This document shows, one piece after another, positions 24,775 to 33,699 of a DNA stretch of 34,369 nt. The notes below the pieces were generated by a model. The model searched no databases, was not told where the DNA came from, and was given only the letters and a program-made list of their open reading frames with translations. The number at the start of each line of letters is the position of its first letter. Position 1 is the first letter of the stretch. Position numbers and translations under genes: made by a program. The DNA comes from Bacillota bacterium. GTDB taxonomy: Bacteria; Bacillota; UBA994. The stretch is from contig QLUC01000002.1 in assembly GCA_018725275.1 (NCBI GenBank), forward strand, positions 1 to 34,369, written 5' to 3'.

Positions 24775-25866
24775 GTGAATATCATCATTTTTTCGGCAAA
24801 CATTGGTCATGGCCACAATCAAGTAGCCCAGGCCGTTAGTGATCAACTCCGCCTGCATGGACACACCGTACAGCAGATTGATGCCTTGGAGTTCGTCAGC
24901 CCTTTCTTCTCTAAGGTCTTGCTAGAAAGCTATCTAAAGTTGCTACGATACACCCCTAGCATCTACGGGCACCTGTATCAGCTGACAGAGGAGCCGCCAT
25001 TTTTTGACTTCTCAGCGATTATCAATAACTTATTTTGCACCATGTTTAAAAAATTACTATCCCAGTTTAAGCCCGACGCTATAATTTGCACCCATAGTTT
25101 TCCAGCCGGATTCCTCTCAGCACTAAAGGTTCGCCTTGACATTAAAGTCCCGCTGTTTGTAGTGATCACAGATTACACCGTGCATTACACCTATGTGCAT
25201 CCTGCGGTAGATACCTATGTAATTGCTTCTCCGAAGTTATCCTATTTATTGAAGCACATCGGTGTGGAAGAACGCCAAATCGCTCCGCTCGGCATTCCCC
25301 TGCGCCGCAGGTTTGACAACCCGCCATGCCAAGCAAAAGCAAGGCAGTTGCTTCGCCTCTCTAGCAAGCCCACACTACTCCTCATGGGTGGCGGCTTGGG
25401 GATGGGTACCTCAGTAGAAATGGTGCGCCTGCTGGACCATTACCTTGATGGTCTGCAGTTATTAGTCATTACCGGGAAGAACGATGCTCTGCATCGCGAA
25501 CTGCTAGCATCGCGCTTTGGGAGTGATGTGCATATCGCAGGGTATGTGGATAATATCGAGACTTACATGGCGGCGGCGGATCTATTAGTCACCAAGCCGG
25601 GAGGCGTCACTTGTGCCGAGGCCTTGGCCATGGGCCTGCCTATGGCGGTCGTGTCCCCCATTCCTGGCCAAGAATTTCGCAATGCCTCTTTTCTAGTCGA
25701 ACAACAGGTTGCCATCCAGTTGGACGTCAATTATATGGCGCAAAAGCTTGTCGACCTAGTGGGGGATGAACTTCGCTTGTCCTGCATGAGCAACTTGGCT
25801 CGGCGATTAGCCAAACCAAAAGCCACTGCCCACTTCGTGGAGCTACTGCAAGGGTCGAAAAACTAA
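24775..25866 (+). CDS. MurG/UgtP-like glycosyltransferase (MGDG synthase family, GT28)
   Basis: About 363 residues. The N-terminal MGDG-synthase domain has FSANIGHGHNQVAQAV, ICTHSFPAGFLSAL and VITDYTVHYTYVHPAVDTYV. The C-terminal GT28 domain has LLMGGGLGMGTSVEMVRLL, AGYVDNIETYMAAADLLVTK and PGGVTCAEALAMGLP, the nucleotide-sugar site. UgtP relatives add glucose to diacylglycerol for glycolipids and lipoteichoic-acid anchors; the exact sugar and acceptor here are not determined. ATG 24769 directly abuts the AGGAGG (24763-24768), so GTG 24775 with 6-base spacing is the likelier start. It precedes miaB by 17 bases. Confidence 0.88.
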   Translation: MNIIIFSANIGHGHNQVAQAVSDQLRLHGHTVQQIDALEFVSPFFSKVLLESYLKLLRYTPSIYGHLYQLTEEPPFFDFSAIINNLFCTMFKKLLSQFKPDAIICTHSFPAGFLSALKVRLDIKVPLFVVITDYTVHYTYVHPAVDTYVIASPKLSYLLKHIGVEERQIAPLGIPLRRRFDNPPCQAKARQLLRLSSKPTLLLMGGGLGMGTSVEMVRLLDHYLDGLQLLVITGKNDALHRELLASRFGSDVHIAGYVDNIETYMAAADLLVTKPGGVTCAEALAMGLPMAVVSPIPGQEFRNASFLVEQQVAIQLDVNYMAQKLVDLVGDELRLSCMSNLARRLAKPKATAHFVELLQGSKN

Positions 25867-25883
25867 TTCTCAGGAGGAAAAGT

Positions 25884-27209
25884 ATGCATTATATCATCCA
25901 TACTTTCGGCTGCCAAATGAATGTAGCCGATGCGGAAGTTTTAGCCGGCCACTTAGAGACCATGGGGTATTCGGAAACGACAACGGAGGAATTGGCTGAT
26001 GTCATCTTGCTTATCACTTGCTGTGTGCGCGAGCATGCTGAAAGTAAGGTTTACGGTAAAATTGGTGAATTATACGACCTGAAGCAAAAGCGTCCCGAGA
26101 TCATCTTGGGCGTTGGCGGGTGTATGCCCCAACAGGCGGATGTGGCGAGCAAGCTGCAACAGCGTTTTCCCTACTTGGACCTTGTTTTTGGCACGCACAA
26201 CCTAGCCTCTTTCCCGGATTTACTTGACCAAGTCAGGAATTCAGGGAGCACAGTGGTGGAAGTTCTCCATGGAGTGGGCGGAATCACTGAGAACATGCCG
26301 CGCGTGCGGCGGGATAATCTCAAAGCTTGGGTTACGATTATGTACGGTTGTACAAATTTTTGTACATATTGCATTGTCCCCTATGTCAGGGGAAAGGAGC
26401 AGAGTCGCGAGATGTCGGCCATACTAACCGAGATTTGCGATCTAGCAGAGCGTGGCTATCGGGAGGTGACACTCCTTGGTCAAAACGTTAACAGTTACGG
26501 CACAGATCTTGTGGCTCACCCCGATTTTGCCGACCTCCTACAAAACATCGAGCAAATTTCGGGTATCGAGAGGGTGAGATTTATGACCTCGCACCCAAAG
26601 GACTTTTCTCGAAAATTAATTGCCGTGCTTGCGTCCAGCAAAAAAATCTGTGAACACTTACACTTGCCGGTGCAGAGCGGCAGCAATCGCATCTTACAGG
26701 CCATGAACAGAGGCTACAGCAGGGAACACTACATCGCTTTAGTAGATGAGATTCGTCGCTCTATTCCTAATACCGTACTCACCACCGACATCATAGTCGG
26801 TTTCCCCGGCGAAACAGCGGAGGACTTCGAAGATACACTGAACCTTGTCAGGGAAATCCGTTTTGATGCGGCCTTTACCTTTGCCTATTCTCCTCGTTCC
26901 GGCACGGTTGCCGCTACCTGGGCAGAACAATTAAGCAAGGAAGAAAAAAAAGAGCGTCTTAAGCGACTTAACGACAGCGTCAACGAGATTGCCTTAGAGC
27001 GAAATAAACCTCTCGTCGACCAAATTGTCGAAGTGCTGGTGGAGGGACCAAGCAAGACCGATGAAACCATGCTGACTGGGCGTACGCGTGGCAACAAGTT
27101 GGTTCATTTCCCTAGCGACCCTTCGGTAATCGGGAAAATCCTCGCTGTGAAGATAACAAGAGCGCAGACCTGGAGCTTATTTGCCCTACCGGTAGGTATG
27201 CCAAGATAA
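25884..27209 (+). CDS. miaB: tRNA-2-methylthio-N6-dimethylallyladenosine synthase MiaB
   Basis: A 441-residue radical SAM methylthiotransferase acting on i6A37 of tRNA, the product of MiaA (31513). Auxiliary-cluster cysteines are C10 (HTFGCQMNVADAE), C46 and C80 (GGCMPQQ). The radical SAM motif is C156, C160 and C163 (GCTNFCTYCIVPYVRG). A TRAM domain ends the protein. FGCQMN and IVPYVRGKEQSR distinguish it from RimO. The usual NTC around the second cysteine reads ITC here, a small deviation. The start is an ATG behind AGGAGGAAA. The miaB-mutS-mutL-miaA-hfq order is well known in Clostridia. Confidence 0.95.
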   Translation: MHYIIHTFGCQMNVADAEVLAGHLETMGYSETTTEELADVILLITCCVREHAESKVYGKIGELYDLKQKRPEIILGVGGCMPQQADVASKLQQRFPYLDLVFGTHNLASFPDLLDQVRNSGSTVVEVLHGVGGITENMPRVRRDNLKAWVTIMYGCTNFCTYCIVPYVRGKEQSREMSAILTEICDLAERGYREVTLLGQNVNSYGTDLVAHPDFADLLQNIEQISGIERVRFMTSHPKDFSRKLIAVLASSKKICEHLHLPVQSGSNRILQAMNRGYSREHYIALVDEIRRSIPNTVLTTDIIVGFPGETAEDFEDTLNLVREIRFDAAFTFAYSPRSGTVAATWAEQLSKEEKKERLKRLNDSVNEIALERNKPLVDQIVEVLVEGPSKTDETMLTGRTRGNKLVHFPSDPSVIGKILAVKITRAQTWSLFALPVGMPR

Positions 27210-27234
27210 ACCTATAAGAGCTCACTTAAGGGGT

Positions 27235-29832
27235 GTGGTTCTGCTGTCAAAATATACTCCGATGCTCCAGCAATATCTTGATATCAAGGCTATGCACCGA
27301 GACTGCATCCTTTTTTTTCGCTTAGGAGATTTTTATGAAATGTTCTTCGAAGATGCCGAAGTTGCCTCTCAACTCCTAGGTATCACGCTCACTGCACGTG
27401 ATGGCGGACCTGAGGGCAAGGTGCCCATGTGTGGAGTGCCGTTCCACGCAGCTGAATCTTACCTCGCGCGCTTAATCAGTCTAGGGCAAAAGGTAGCCAT
27501 CTGTGAACAGGTAGAAGACCCTCGGACTGCGAAGGGCCTAGTTAGGCGTGAGGTAGTTCGCACCATCACCCCCGCGACGGCCCACGATGCCCCGTCCGAC
27601 ACCAACAGCTACATAGTCTGTTGGCTAGACAGTGACGATGAAAGCGCACTCGCTGCTGTGGACTACACCACAGGTTCCTCGTTGGTTCGAACATTCCAAG
27701 GCAAGCGCCGCCATGAACAGGCAGCTGACGAAATCTTGCGCCTAGCCCCGAAAGAGATAATTATCTCTACTGCCGAATTACCTGACGAAATTAGAGCAGC
27801 TTGCGCCAGGCAACAAGCCCTTGTGCGGCAAACCTCTCTGTTATCGCCCGACAAGGCCAGCGAAGTAGTTTATGCTACTTGGAGTGAAACAAACTTGGCA
27901 TCGCTGATGCAGCAAGCCCTAGGCGAAATTATCTACTACTTGAGGCAACTCAAAGTAGGAGGGTTCGGACACTTTACCCAGCCGGTGATTGAATCCGACC
28001 AGGGGGGCATGGCCCTTGATATTGCTACCCGGCGCAATCTGGAAATTACCGCAGCTCTGCGCAGTGGCGAACGCGAGGGGTCGTTGCTCTGGGTTTTGGA
28101 CTATACAGTTACGGCCATGGGAGCGCGGTTGATCAAGCAGTGGCTAGAGCAACCGCTAGTAAATATTAGCCGGATTAGTGCCCGTCTCAATGCTGTGGAG
28201 GCTCTCTACGAGCAGAACATGTGGCGTGCCGAGCTACGGGCGGCGCTCGGGCGAGTTTACGACCTTGAGCGCTTGCTATCTAAGGTGACTGGCAATACAG
28301 CCAACCCCCGCGATATGTTCACTTTAGCCACATCAATGACTGCGGTCGGTAAAGTAAAAGATCTGTTGCAAGGGACCACCGTGGCACTATTAGTGGAGAT
28401 ATACCATGAGCTAAACCCTCATGAGGACTTCCAGCACTTACTTTTGACCGCACTCGACCACAACGCGCCACCTAGTTATCGCGAGGGAGGAGTCATTAGG
28501 CCTGGGTTCAGTAGCGAGGTTGACCGCCTCCGCGCCATCAGTCAAGATACAAAGGTGCTTCTCGCCTCATTTGAGTCTCGAGAGAGAGAGGCCACCGGGA
28601 TCAAATCCCTCAAGGTAGGTTTTAACAGAGTATTCGGCTACTACCTCGAAGCCACTAATAGCCACCTCCCCTCAATACCGCCTCGGTATCATCGCAAGCA
28701 GACCTTAGCTAATGGGGAGCGCTACATTACTGAGGAGCTGAAAGAGCTAGAAAACGCCATATTAACGGCCGAAGACCGCCTAGTCACCTTGGAAGAAGAG
28801 CTCTTTCTTTCTTTGCGCGAACAGGCGGCCAGTATATCCGGTAGCCTGGTACAAGTCGCGCGTCAACTTGCCGTCCTTGACGTATTGCAGTCTTTCGCTG
28901 AGGCGGCGGTTCGGCACCGATTTTATAGGCCGGAGGTAACCTTTGGGCAGACCATTACCATCAGTAACGGCCGCCATGCCGTAGTTGAAAGAACACTAGG
29001 TAGCCATGCCTTTGTCCCCAATGACACCCACCTCCGGCAAGGCGAACTGGCGGTTCTGACAGGGCCAAATATGGCTGGAAAGTCAACGTATATGCGACAG
29101 GTAGCCCTAATTGTGCTCATGGCGCAGGTGGGTTGCTTTGTGCCAGCTGAAAAAGCAGTAATCGGATACGTTGACAGGATATTCACCAGGGTTGGCGCGG
29201 CAGATGACCTCTATAGCGGGCATAGTACTTTTATGTTGGAGATGTTAGAGACAGGCACGGCGCTGACTGAAGCCACCAGTAGAAGCTTACTGCTTTTTGA
29301 TGAGGTCGGTCGGGGGACGAGCACCTATGATGGCATGGCCTTAGCCCAAGCCATCATGGAATTTGTTCATGACCACATCCAAGCACGCACTATCTTTTCC
29401 ACCCATTATCACGAACTGACGGGCCTCTCCCAGAGTCTCACGCGCTGTCACAACTACGTGGTGGCAATTTTGGAGAGTGGCAAGGAGGTGGTCTTCTTGC
29501 ATCGAGTACATCCGGGCAAGGCCAACAAGAGTTATGGCATCCATGTCGCCCGCATGGCCGGTTTACCTAACTCTGTTGTCAAAAGGGCCATTGCCCTCCT
29601 CAAAGACCATGAGAGCAACCAACGTCAGCCGTATCGACAAGGTAACTTCTTAGGGGATGTTGCTGCCGTGGCCAGCGTTGTAGAGATAGATCCCCGCACC
29701 ACAGCTGCTCTCGACATGTTTAATCAGGTGGCGAACTTGGCTCCGGAAGCTTTGACTCCTCTACAGGCACTGAACTTGCTGCATGATTTTAAAGAAAGAA
29801 CTCTGGGAGAGCGTGAAAACGATGAAAATTAA
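27235..29832 (+). CDS. mutS: DNA mismatch repair protein MutS
   Basis: About 865 residues. MutS recognises mismatches and recruits MutL. The mismatch-reading FYE motif is at residues 33-35 (FRLGDFYEMFF). Connector, lever and clamp domains follow. Walker A is GPNMAGKS from residue 610 and Walker B is LLLFDEVGRG with D689. The C-terminal helix-turn-helix region is present. The start is uncertain: GTG 27235 almost touches its AAGGGG (27228-27233), the first ATG (27262) would remove conserved KYTPM residues, and CTG 27241 or 27244 would have ideal spacing. The 3' end overlaps mutL by 11 bases. Confidence 0.96.
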   Translation: MVLLSKYTPMLQQYLDIKAMHRDCILFFRLGDFYEMFFEDAEVASQLLGITLTARDGGPEGKVPMCGVPFHAAESYLARLISLGQKVAICEQVEDPRTAKGLVRREVVRTITPATAHDAPSDTNSYIVCWLDSDDESALAAVDYTTGSSLVRTFQGKRRHEQAADEILRLAPKEIIISTAELPDEIRAACARQQALVRQTSLLSPDKASEVVYATWSETNLASLMQQALGEIIYYLRQLKVGGFGHFTQPVIESDQGGMALDIATRRNLEITAALRSGEREGSLLWVLDYTVTAMGARLIKQWLEQPLVNISRISARLNAVEALYEQNMWRAELRAALGRVYDLERLLSKVTGNTANPRDMFTLATSMTAVGKVKDLLQGTTVALLVEIYHELNPHEDFQHLLLTALDHNAPPSYREGGVIRPGFSSEVDRLRAISQDTKVLLASFESREREATGIKSLKVGFNRVFGYYLEATNSHLPSIPPRYHRKQTLANGERYITEELKELENAILTAEDRLVTLEEELFLSLREQAASISGSLVQVARQLAVLDVLQSFAEAAVRHRFYRPEVTFGQTITISNGRHAVVERTLGSHAFVPNDTHLRQGELAVLTGPNMAGKSTYMRQVALIVLMAQVGCFVPAEKAVIGYVDRIFTRVGAADDLYSGHSTFMLEMLETGTALTEATSRSLLLFDEVGRGTSTYDGMALAQAIMEFVHDHIQARTIFSTHYHELTGLSQSLTRCHNYVVAILESGKEVVFLHRVHPGKANKSYGIHVARMAGLPNSVVKRAIALLKDHESNQRQPYRQGNFLGDVAAVASVVEIDPRTTAALDMFNQVANLAPEALTPLQALNLLHDFKERTLGERENDEN

Positions 29833-31504
29833 CCTCCTGCCGACTGAACTTGCCAACCAAATTGCTGCGGGGGAGGTCATCGAGCGACCGAGCTCAGCCG
29901 TAAAAGAGTTAGTCGAGAACGCCATAGACGCCAAGGCGGAAAACATCGGCATTGACATTCGCGCGGGGGGGCTTGAACTCATCCGCGTTACTGATGATGG
30001 TTGCGGTATGGACGAAGGTGATTTACGCATCTGCCTATTACGCCATGCCACCAGCAAACTGCTTACCCTGGCAGACCTCTTCGCCATAGAAACTTTGGGC
30101 TTTAGGGGTGAAGCCTTGCCTAGTATCGCTGCGGTCAGCGCTATGACCATTCGCAGTCGAACCAAGGAGGCCGAAGAAGGGTACAAACTACATTGTCGTG
30201 GTGGAGAGCAAGTTGAGTTTGTCCCTGTGGGCATGCCTCAAGGCACCATCATTGAAGTGGGCGACCTCTTTTTTAATACGCCGGCGCGACTCAAATTCAT
30301 GAAGAGTCACAGCTCGGAGGGACAAAAGGTGCTACAAGTGGTGGAACGGCTTGCTTTATCCCACCCTAGCGTGCGATTTACCCTGCGGGTGGATGATCGA
30401 GTGGTTTTGCAGACACCTGGGCATGATAAGTTAATTGACACCGCTTTGTCAGTTTTCGGACGTGATGTCGCCGGTCAGTTGCACTATTTCCCACCAACGC
30501 CGGCTAGGTCGTTGACACTCTCTGGTGTACTGGGGACCCCGTCATTGCATCGCCACAATCGAATGTGGCAGAGCTTCTTCCTCAATGGACGCTATATTGA
30601 GAATAGGCGGCTGGCAGTCCTCCTCGAACAAAGCTACCGCACCCTTATCCCTGCAGGCCGATATCCGGTAGCGATACTCCACTTGACGGTTCCTGCGCAT
30701 GAGGTTGATGTCAACGTGCACCCGACCAAGGTCGAAGTGAGATTTCGCGATGAGAAGGCTGTGTTTGGAGAATTCATGACCGTCTTGCGGAACCAACTGT
30801 ATCTTATGGCCAACAAGCAAGCGGGACGAGGGGCACACCACGTTTCTGACCCACAAAATACTGTCAGTCCAACTTTCAGTTACGATTTTCGGGATGCTAC
30901 TGCTCCGCTGTCAATCTCTTTTATCAAGGAGCAACTGACAATTATCCCCCCTACCTCGACGTACCGCTTGATTGGGCAAGTATGTTTGGGTTACATTCTC
31001 ATTGAGAAGCATGGAAAATTGGTCATAGTCGATCAACATGCTGCTCATGAACGGGTCTTGTGGGAGCAACTGATGGAGCAAGATGGCGGCATCCAAAACC
31101 TAGCACTGCCTTTGTCCATTGACTTTGGCACTTTAGCGCATTTCTTACCGCGTTACTTGCCCTACTTAGCGAGTTTAGGATTTTCCCTTGAGCACTTTGG
31201 GGGCAGCTCCTACGTACTGCGCTCACTGCCCGCTACTTACTTGGGCAACTTTGATGCCGAAATATTACGGGACCTAGTCGCTGATATTGAGTCGGACAAC
31301 TTGGCGCGCGGCAAAGAGGTTCTTGCCGCAAAATTGGCCTGTAGAGCTGCCGTCAAAGCAGGAACTAAATTGTCACCGAGCGCAATGGTCGAGCTCCTTG
31401 ATAAACTTTATGAAACTAAGCTGCCTTTCAGCTGCCCACATGGTCGCCCTATCGAAGTGGCCTTTACGGAGGCTGAGCTCTATAAACTCTTTCACCCGAA
31501 GTGA
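29822..31504 (+). CDS. mutL: DNA mismatch repair endonuclease MutL
   Basis: A 560-residue GHKL ATPase. N-terminal motifs are IAAGEVIERPSSAVKELVENAIDA, VTDDGCGM and GFRGEALPSIAAV. The C-terminal domain has the metal-dependent endonuclease motif DQHAAHERVLWE from residue 404, plus ACRAAVKAG and CPHGRP at residues 538-543. The protein is therefore a nicking MutL, as expected in bacteria without MutH. The frame is open to 29783, but ATG 29822, overlapping the end of mutS, matches the conserved MKINLLP start. The 3' end abuts the miaA ribosome binding site. Confidence 0.96.
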   Translation: MKINLLPTELANQIAAGEVIERPSSAVKELVENAIDAKAENIGIDIRAGGLELIRVTDDGCGMDEGDLRICLLRHATSKLLTLADLFAIETLGFRGEALPSIAAVSAMTIRSRTKEAEEGYKLHCRGGEQVEFVPVGMPQGTIIEVGDLFFNTPARLKFMKSHSSEGQKVLQVVERLALSHPSVRFTLRVDDRVVLQTPGHDKLIDTALSVFGRDVAGQLHYFPPTPARSLTLSGVLGTPSLHRHNRMWQSFFLNGRYIENRRLAVLLEQSYRTLIPAGRYPVAILHLTVPAHEVDVNVHPTKVEVRFRDEKAVFGEFMTVLRNQLYLMANKQAGRGAHHVSDPQNTVSPTFSYDFRDATAPLSISFIKEQLTIIPPTSTYRLIGQVCLGYILIEKHGKLVIVDQHAAHERVLWEQLMEQDGGIQNLALPLSIDFGTLAHFLPRYLPYLASLGFSLEHFGGSSYVLRSLPATYLGNFDAEILRDLVADIESDNLARGKEVLAAKLACRAAVKAGTKLSPSAMVELLDKLYETKLPFSCPHGRPIEVAFTEAELYKLFHPK

Positions 31505-31512
31505 GGATTAAG

Positions 31513-32448
31513 ATGAAACCACGAGTTTTAGCGATTGTTGGCCCCACGGCGGTGGGGAAGAGTGAACTTACTTTACATTTAGCCGCCAGACTAGACGGGG
31601 AAATTATCTCCGCGGATTCGATGCAAGTATATAGAGGTATGGATATCGGCACAGCTAAGCCATCCACCGCTCTAAGATCCCTCTGTCCACACCACCTTAT
31701 CGATGTGGTGGAACCTGGCGCAACCTTTAGCGCCGCCGATTACCAGTTATTAGCAAGAGCGGCCGTCCGAGACATTCTTGGCCGCGGCAAACTGCCAATA
31801 TTCTCTGGCGGTACGGGTCTCTACCTGCGTGCCGCCATTGATGACTATAATTTTACGGCAACAGAGAGCAATGAGCTCGTGCGCAACAAACTACAGCAGG
31901 AATTACGGGAGGCCGGTTTGGCGGCTCTATACACGCGTCTGTGGCATGTTGATGCGAAGGTGGCGATGCGCCTTGATCCCAATGACCAGCGACGCATTCT
32001 GCGCGCGCTCGAAGTATTTGAGACCACCGGTAGGCCACTCAGTGCTTGGGAATCAGAAAAAGACATTAGGTCTTCAATATACGATGCTGTTTTGATAGGT
32101 CTAATTCGTCCGCGGGATGAGTTGTACGCGCGCATTGACGAGAGGGTGGAGCAAATGATTGCGAGTGGCCTGCTAGAGGAGACCAGGCGACTCTATGAAG
32201 GCGGCCTGAGTTTTGTTGCCGGACAAGCCCTCGGTTACAAGGAGTTGCAAGCCTATCTCGAGGGGCAGAGCACCTTGGAAGAAGCCAAAGAGCGGCTAAA
32301 AAGACAGACAAGACGTTTCGCCAAGCGCCAGCTGACTTGGTTTCGTGCGGACCCGCGTATCCAATGGGTAGAAGCAGGGGACCTCCGGCAGGCAGAAGGT
32401 ACCATCTTGGAAATTCTTGCAAAGGAATGGGGGATGCATTACAATTAG
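31513..32448 (+). CDS. miaA: tRNA dimethylallyltransferase MiaA
   Basis: A 311-residue enzyme that prenylates A37 of tRNAs reading UNN codons, producing the substrate of MiaB (25884). The P-loop GPTAVGKS is at residues 10-17. SADSMQVYRGMDIGTAKP, HHLIDVVEP, FSGGTGLYLRAAID and a C-terminal QTRRFAKRQLTWFR segment are family signatures. GTG 31501 is in frame, but ATG 31513 has GTGAGGA at correct spacing and matches relatives. It overlaps neither neighbour but lies within the same tight operon, 26 bases before hfq. Confidence 0.95.
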   Translation: MKPRVLAIVGPTAVGKSELTLHLAARLDGEIISADSMQVYRGMDIGTAKPSTALRSLCPHHLIDVVEPGATFSAADYQLLARAAVRDILGRGKLPIFSGGTGLYLRAAIDDYNFTATESNELVRNKLQQELREAGLAALYTRLWHVDAKVAMRLDPNDQRRILRALEVFETTGRPLSAWESEKDIRSSIYDAVLIGLIRPRDELYARIDERVEQMIASGLLEETRRLYEGGLSFVAGQALGYKELQAYLEGQSTLEEAKERLKRQTRRFAKRQLTWFRADPRIQWVEAGDLRQAEGTILEILAKEWGMHYN

Positions 32449-32474
32449 GCTGACTAATAAGAGGGAGGCTAGAA

Positions 32475-32717
32475 ATGTCTAAACTTATACTCAATCTACA
32501 AGACCTATTCCTCAACCAGGTGCGCAAAGAGAATCTGCCGGTCACGATTTACCTCAACAATGGATATCAACTAAAAGGCATTATTAAAGGATTTGATAAC
32601 TTTACCTTGGTCATGTTGGATGCTGAGGGTCGGCAGCAGCTTGTGTACAAGCATGCTATCTCCACGGTACAACCAGCCCGCTCCGTCAACCTCGGTTTGG
32701 CCGAAGGAGACAATTAG
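32475..32717 (+). CDS. hfq: RNA chaperone Hfq
   Basis: An 80-residue Sm-like protein that forms hexameric rings and binds small RNAs and mRNAs. The Sm1 motif is NLPVTIYLNNGYQLKGIIKG with the following FDNFTLVML, and Sm2 is YKHAIST. The C-terminal tail is short, as in other Bacillota. The ATG is preceded by GAGGGAGG. Its position behind miaA is conserved. A bidirectional terminator follows within 6 bases. Confidence 0.96.
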   Translation: MSKLILNLQDLFLNQVRKENLPVTIYLNNGYQLKGIIKGFDNFTLVMLDAEGRQQLVYKHAISTVQPARSVNLGLAEGDN

Positions 32718-32722
32718 GAACA

Positions 32723-32757
32723 AAAAAGGAGCCTCCCTCTTGGAGAGGCTCCTTTTT
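32723..32757. terminator. Bidirectional Rho-independent terminator between hfq and the symporter pseudogene
   Basis: AAAAAGGAGCCTC (32723-32735) pairs perfectly with GAGGCTCCTTTTT (32745-32757). The stem ends in T-runs in both directions, so it can terminate both hfq on the plus strand and the pseudogene on the minus strand. Confidence 0.93.
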
Positions 32758-33484
32758 ATGTCCCATACCAGAGCCAATCCACCGACGGCTCCGACAAAGA
32801 TAAATGGCAGGTAGACAAAGCGATAAATTCGCCCGGCAAAGCTGCCGAAGAGAAATTCCACGCACTTCTCGCCGTACCAGGACCAGCCGATGACGGTGGA
32901 AAAAGCGAAGAGGGTGATACTAATAGCCACGATAAAACCACCGAAGCTGGGGAGCCCTTCGTTGAAAGCTAGGGTGGTGAAAGCCGCCCCGGTTTTGCCC
33001 GTCTGCCAAACACCGGTCACGAGGATGGTCAGAGCGCTAACCACTTCATGTTCAGTCCCTTGGCGAGGTAGTACATCGGGCCACCCGCCCATGTGCCATC
33101 AGTAGATTTTTCCCGGTACTTGACGGCAAGGACTATCTCAGAGTACTTGGTGCCCATGCCGAAGAAAGCGCTAACCCACATCCAGAAAATCGCGCCGGGT
33201 CCACCGAGGGCGATCGCAGTGGCTACACCGGCGATGTTGCCGACCCCCACCGTCGCGGCTACCGCTGTCGAAAGGGCTTGAAAGGGAGAAACCTCGTCTT
33301 TAGAAAGTTGTTCCTTGTCAAAAATCTTCATCAAGGTATTTTTCATAGCATAACCGAAGTGGCGCACTTGCAAGAAGTTTACTTGCCAAGAGAGGATTAC
33401 ACCGGTGCCGACAATGAGGATTAACATCGGTGGTCCCCAGACGATACTGTTTAGCCAATTGTTAAATGATACGAATGCATCCAT
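32758..33484 (-). pseudogene. Alanine/glycine:cation symporter (AGCS family), internally deleted and C-terminally truncated
   Basis: Two minus-strand frames together resemble the ends of one AGCS transporter, normally about 450-490 residues. The N-terminal part (33484 to 33029; MDAFVSFNNWLNSIVWGPP, VAATVGVGNIAGVATAI, KYREKSTDGTWAGGPMYYL) stops just after GLNMKWLAL. In another frame from about 33041 follows the C-terminal part (ALTILVTGVWQTGKTG, AFSTVIGWSWYGEKCVEFLF, GLALVWD). About 200 middle residues are missing, and the join at about 33036-33045 shifts the frame. The C-terminal part also breaks off after VWD at 32760, directly at the terminator, and loses the usual last helix. The gene cannot make a functional transporter. 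An AGAGGAGA ribosome binding site remains upstream of its ATG. Confidence 0.88.
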
Positions 33485-33518
33485 TTCTTAACTTCATCTC
33501 CTCTTCATTTAAAGTAGC

Positions 33519-33553
33519 GACAGCAACCGGCGTTTTTTATCGCACCTCTGTCC
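33519..33553 (-). other. Possible relic of a lysine riboswitch (L box) upstream of the symporter pseudogene
   Basis: On the minus strand the sequence AGAGGTGCGA lies at 33540-33549, preceded by GGAC. It matches the conserved 5' end of lysine riboswitches. Only 56 bases remain before the pseudogene start, far less than the roughly 175 bases of an intact aptamer. CTGTC further on (complement of 33519-33523) can pair with GACAG, closing a short stem. The match is brief, so this is tentative. Confidence 0.3.
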
Positions 33554-33699
33554 ATCACCCCCACTGAGCACCTATGGGCATCTGCTTCGACGCGGGGAAA
33601 GGATCTTCCTGCATAACTAAGGGGAATATTGCGTCTTTTTGGATGCACCGCTCCAGGAGTTGGCGCATACCATGTTGTGATATGGTAGGGGGTGACATA

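Noticed and set aside
26346..26377. Inverted repeat TGTACAA/TTGTACA within miaB
   Set aside because: It results from repeated Cys-Thr codons in the conserved radical SAM motif, so coding constraint explains it.
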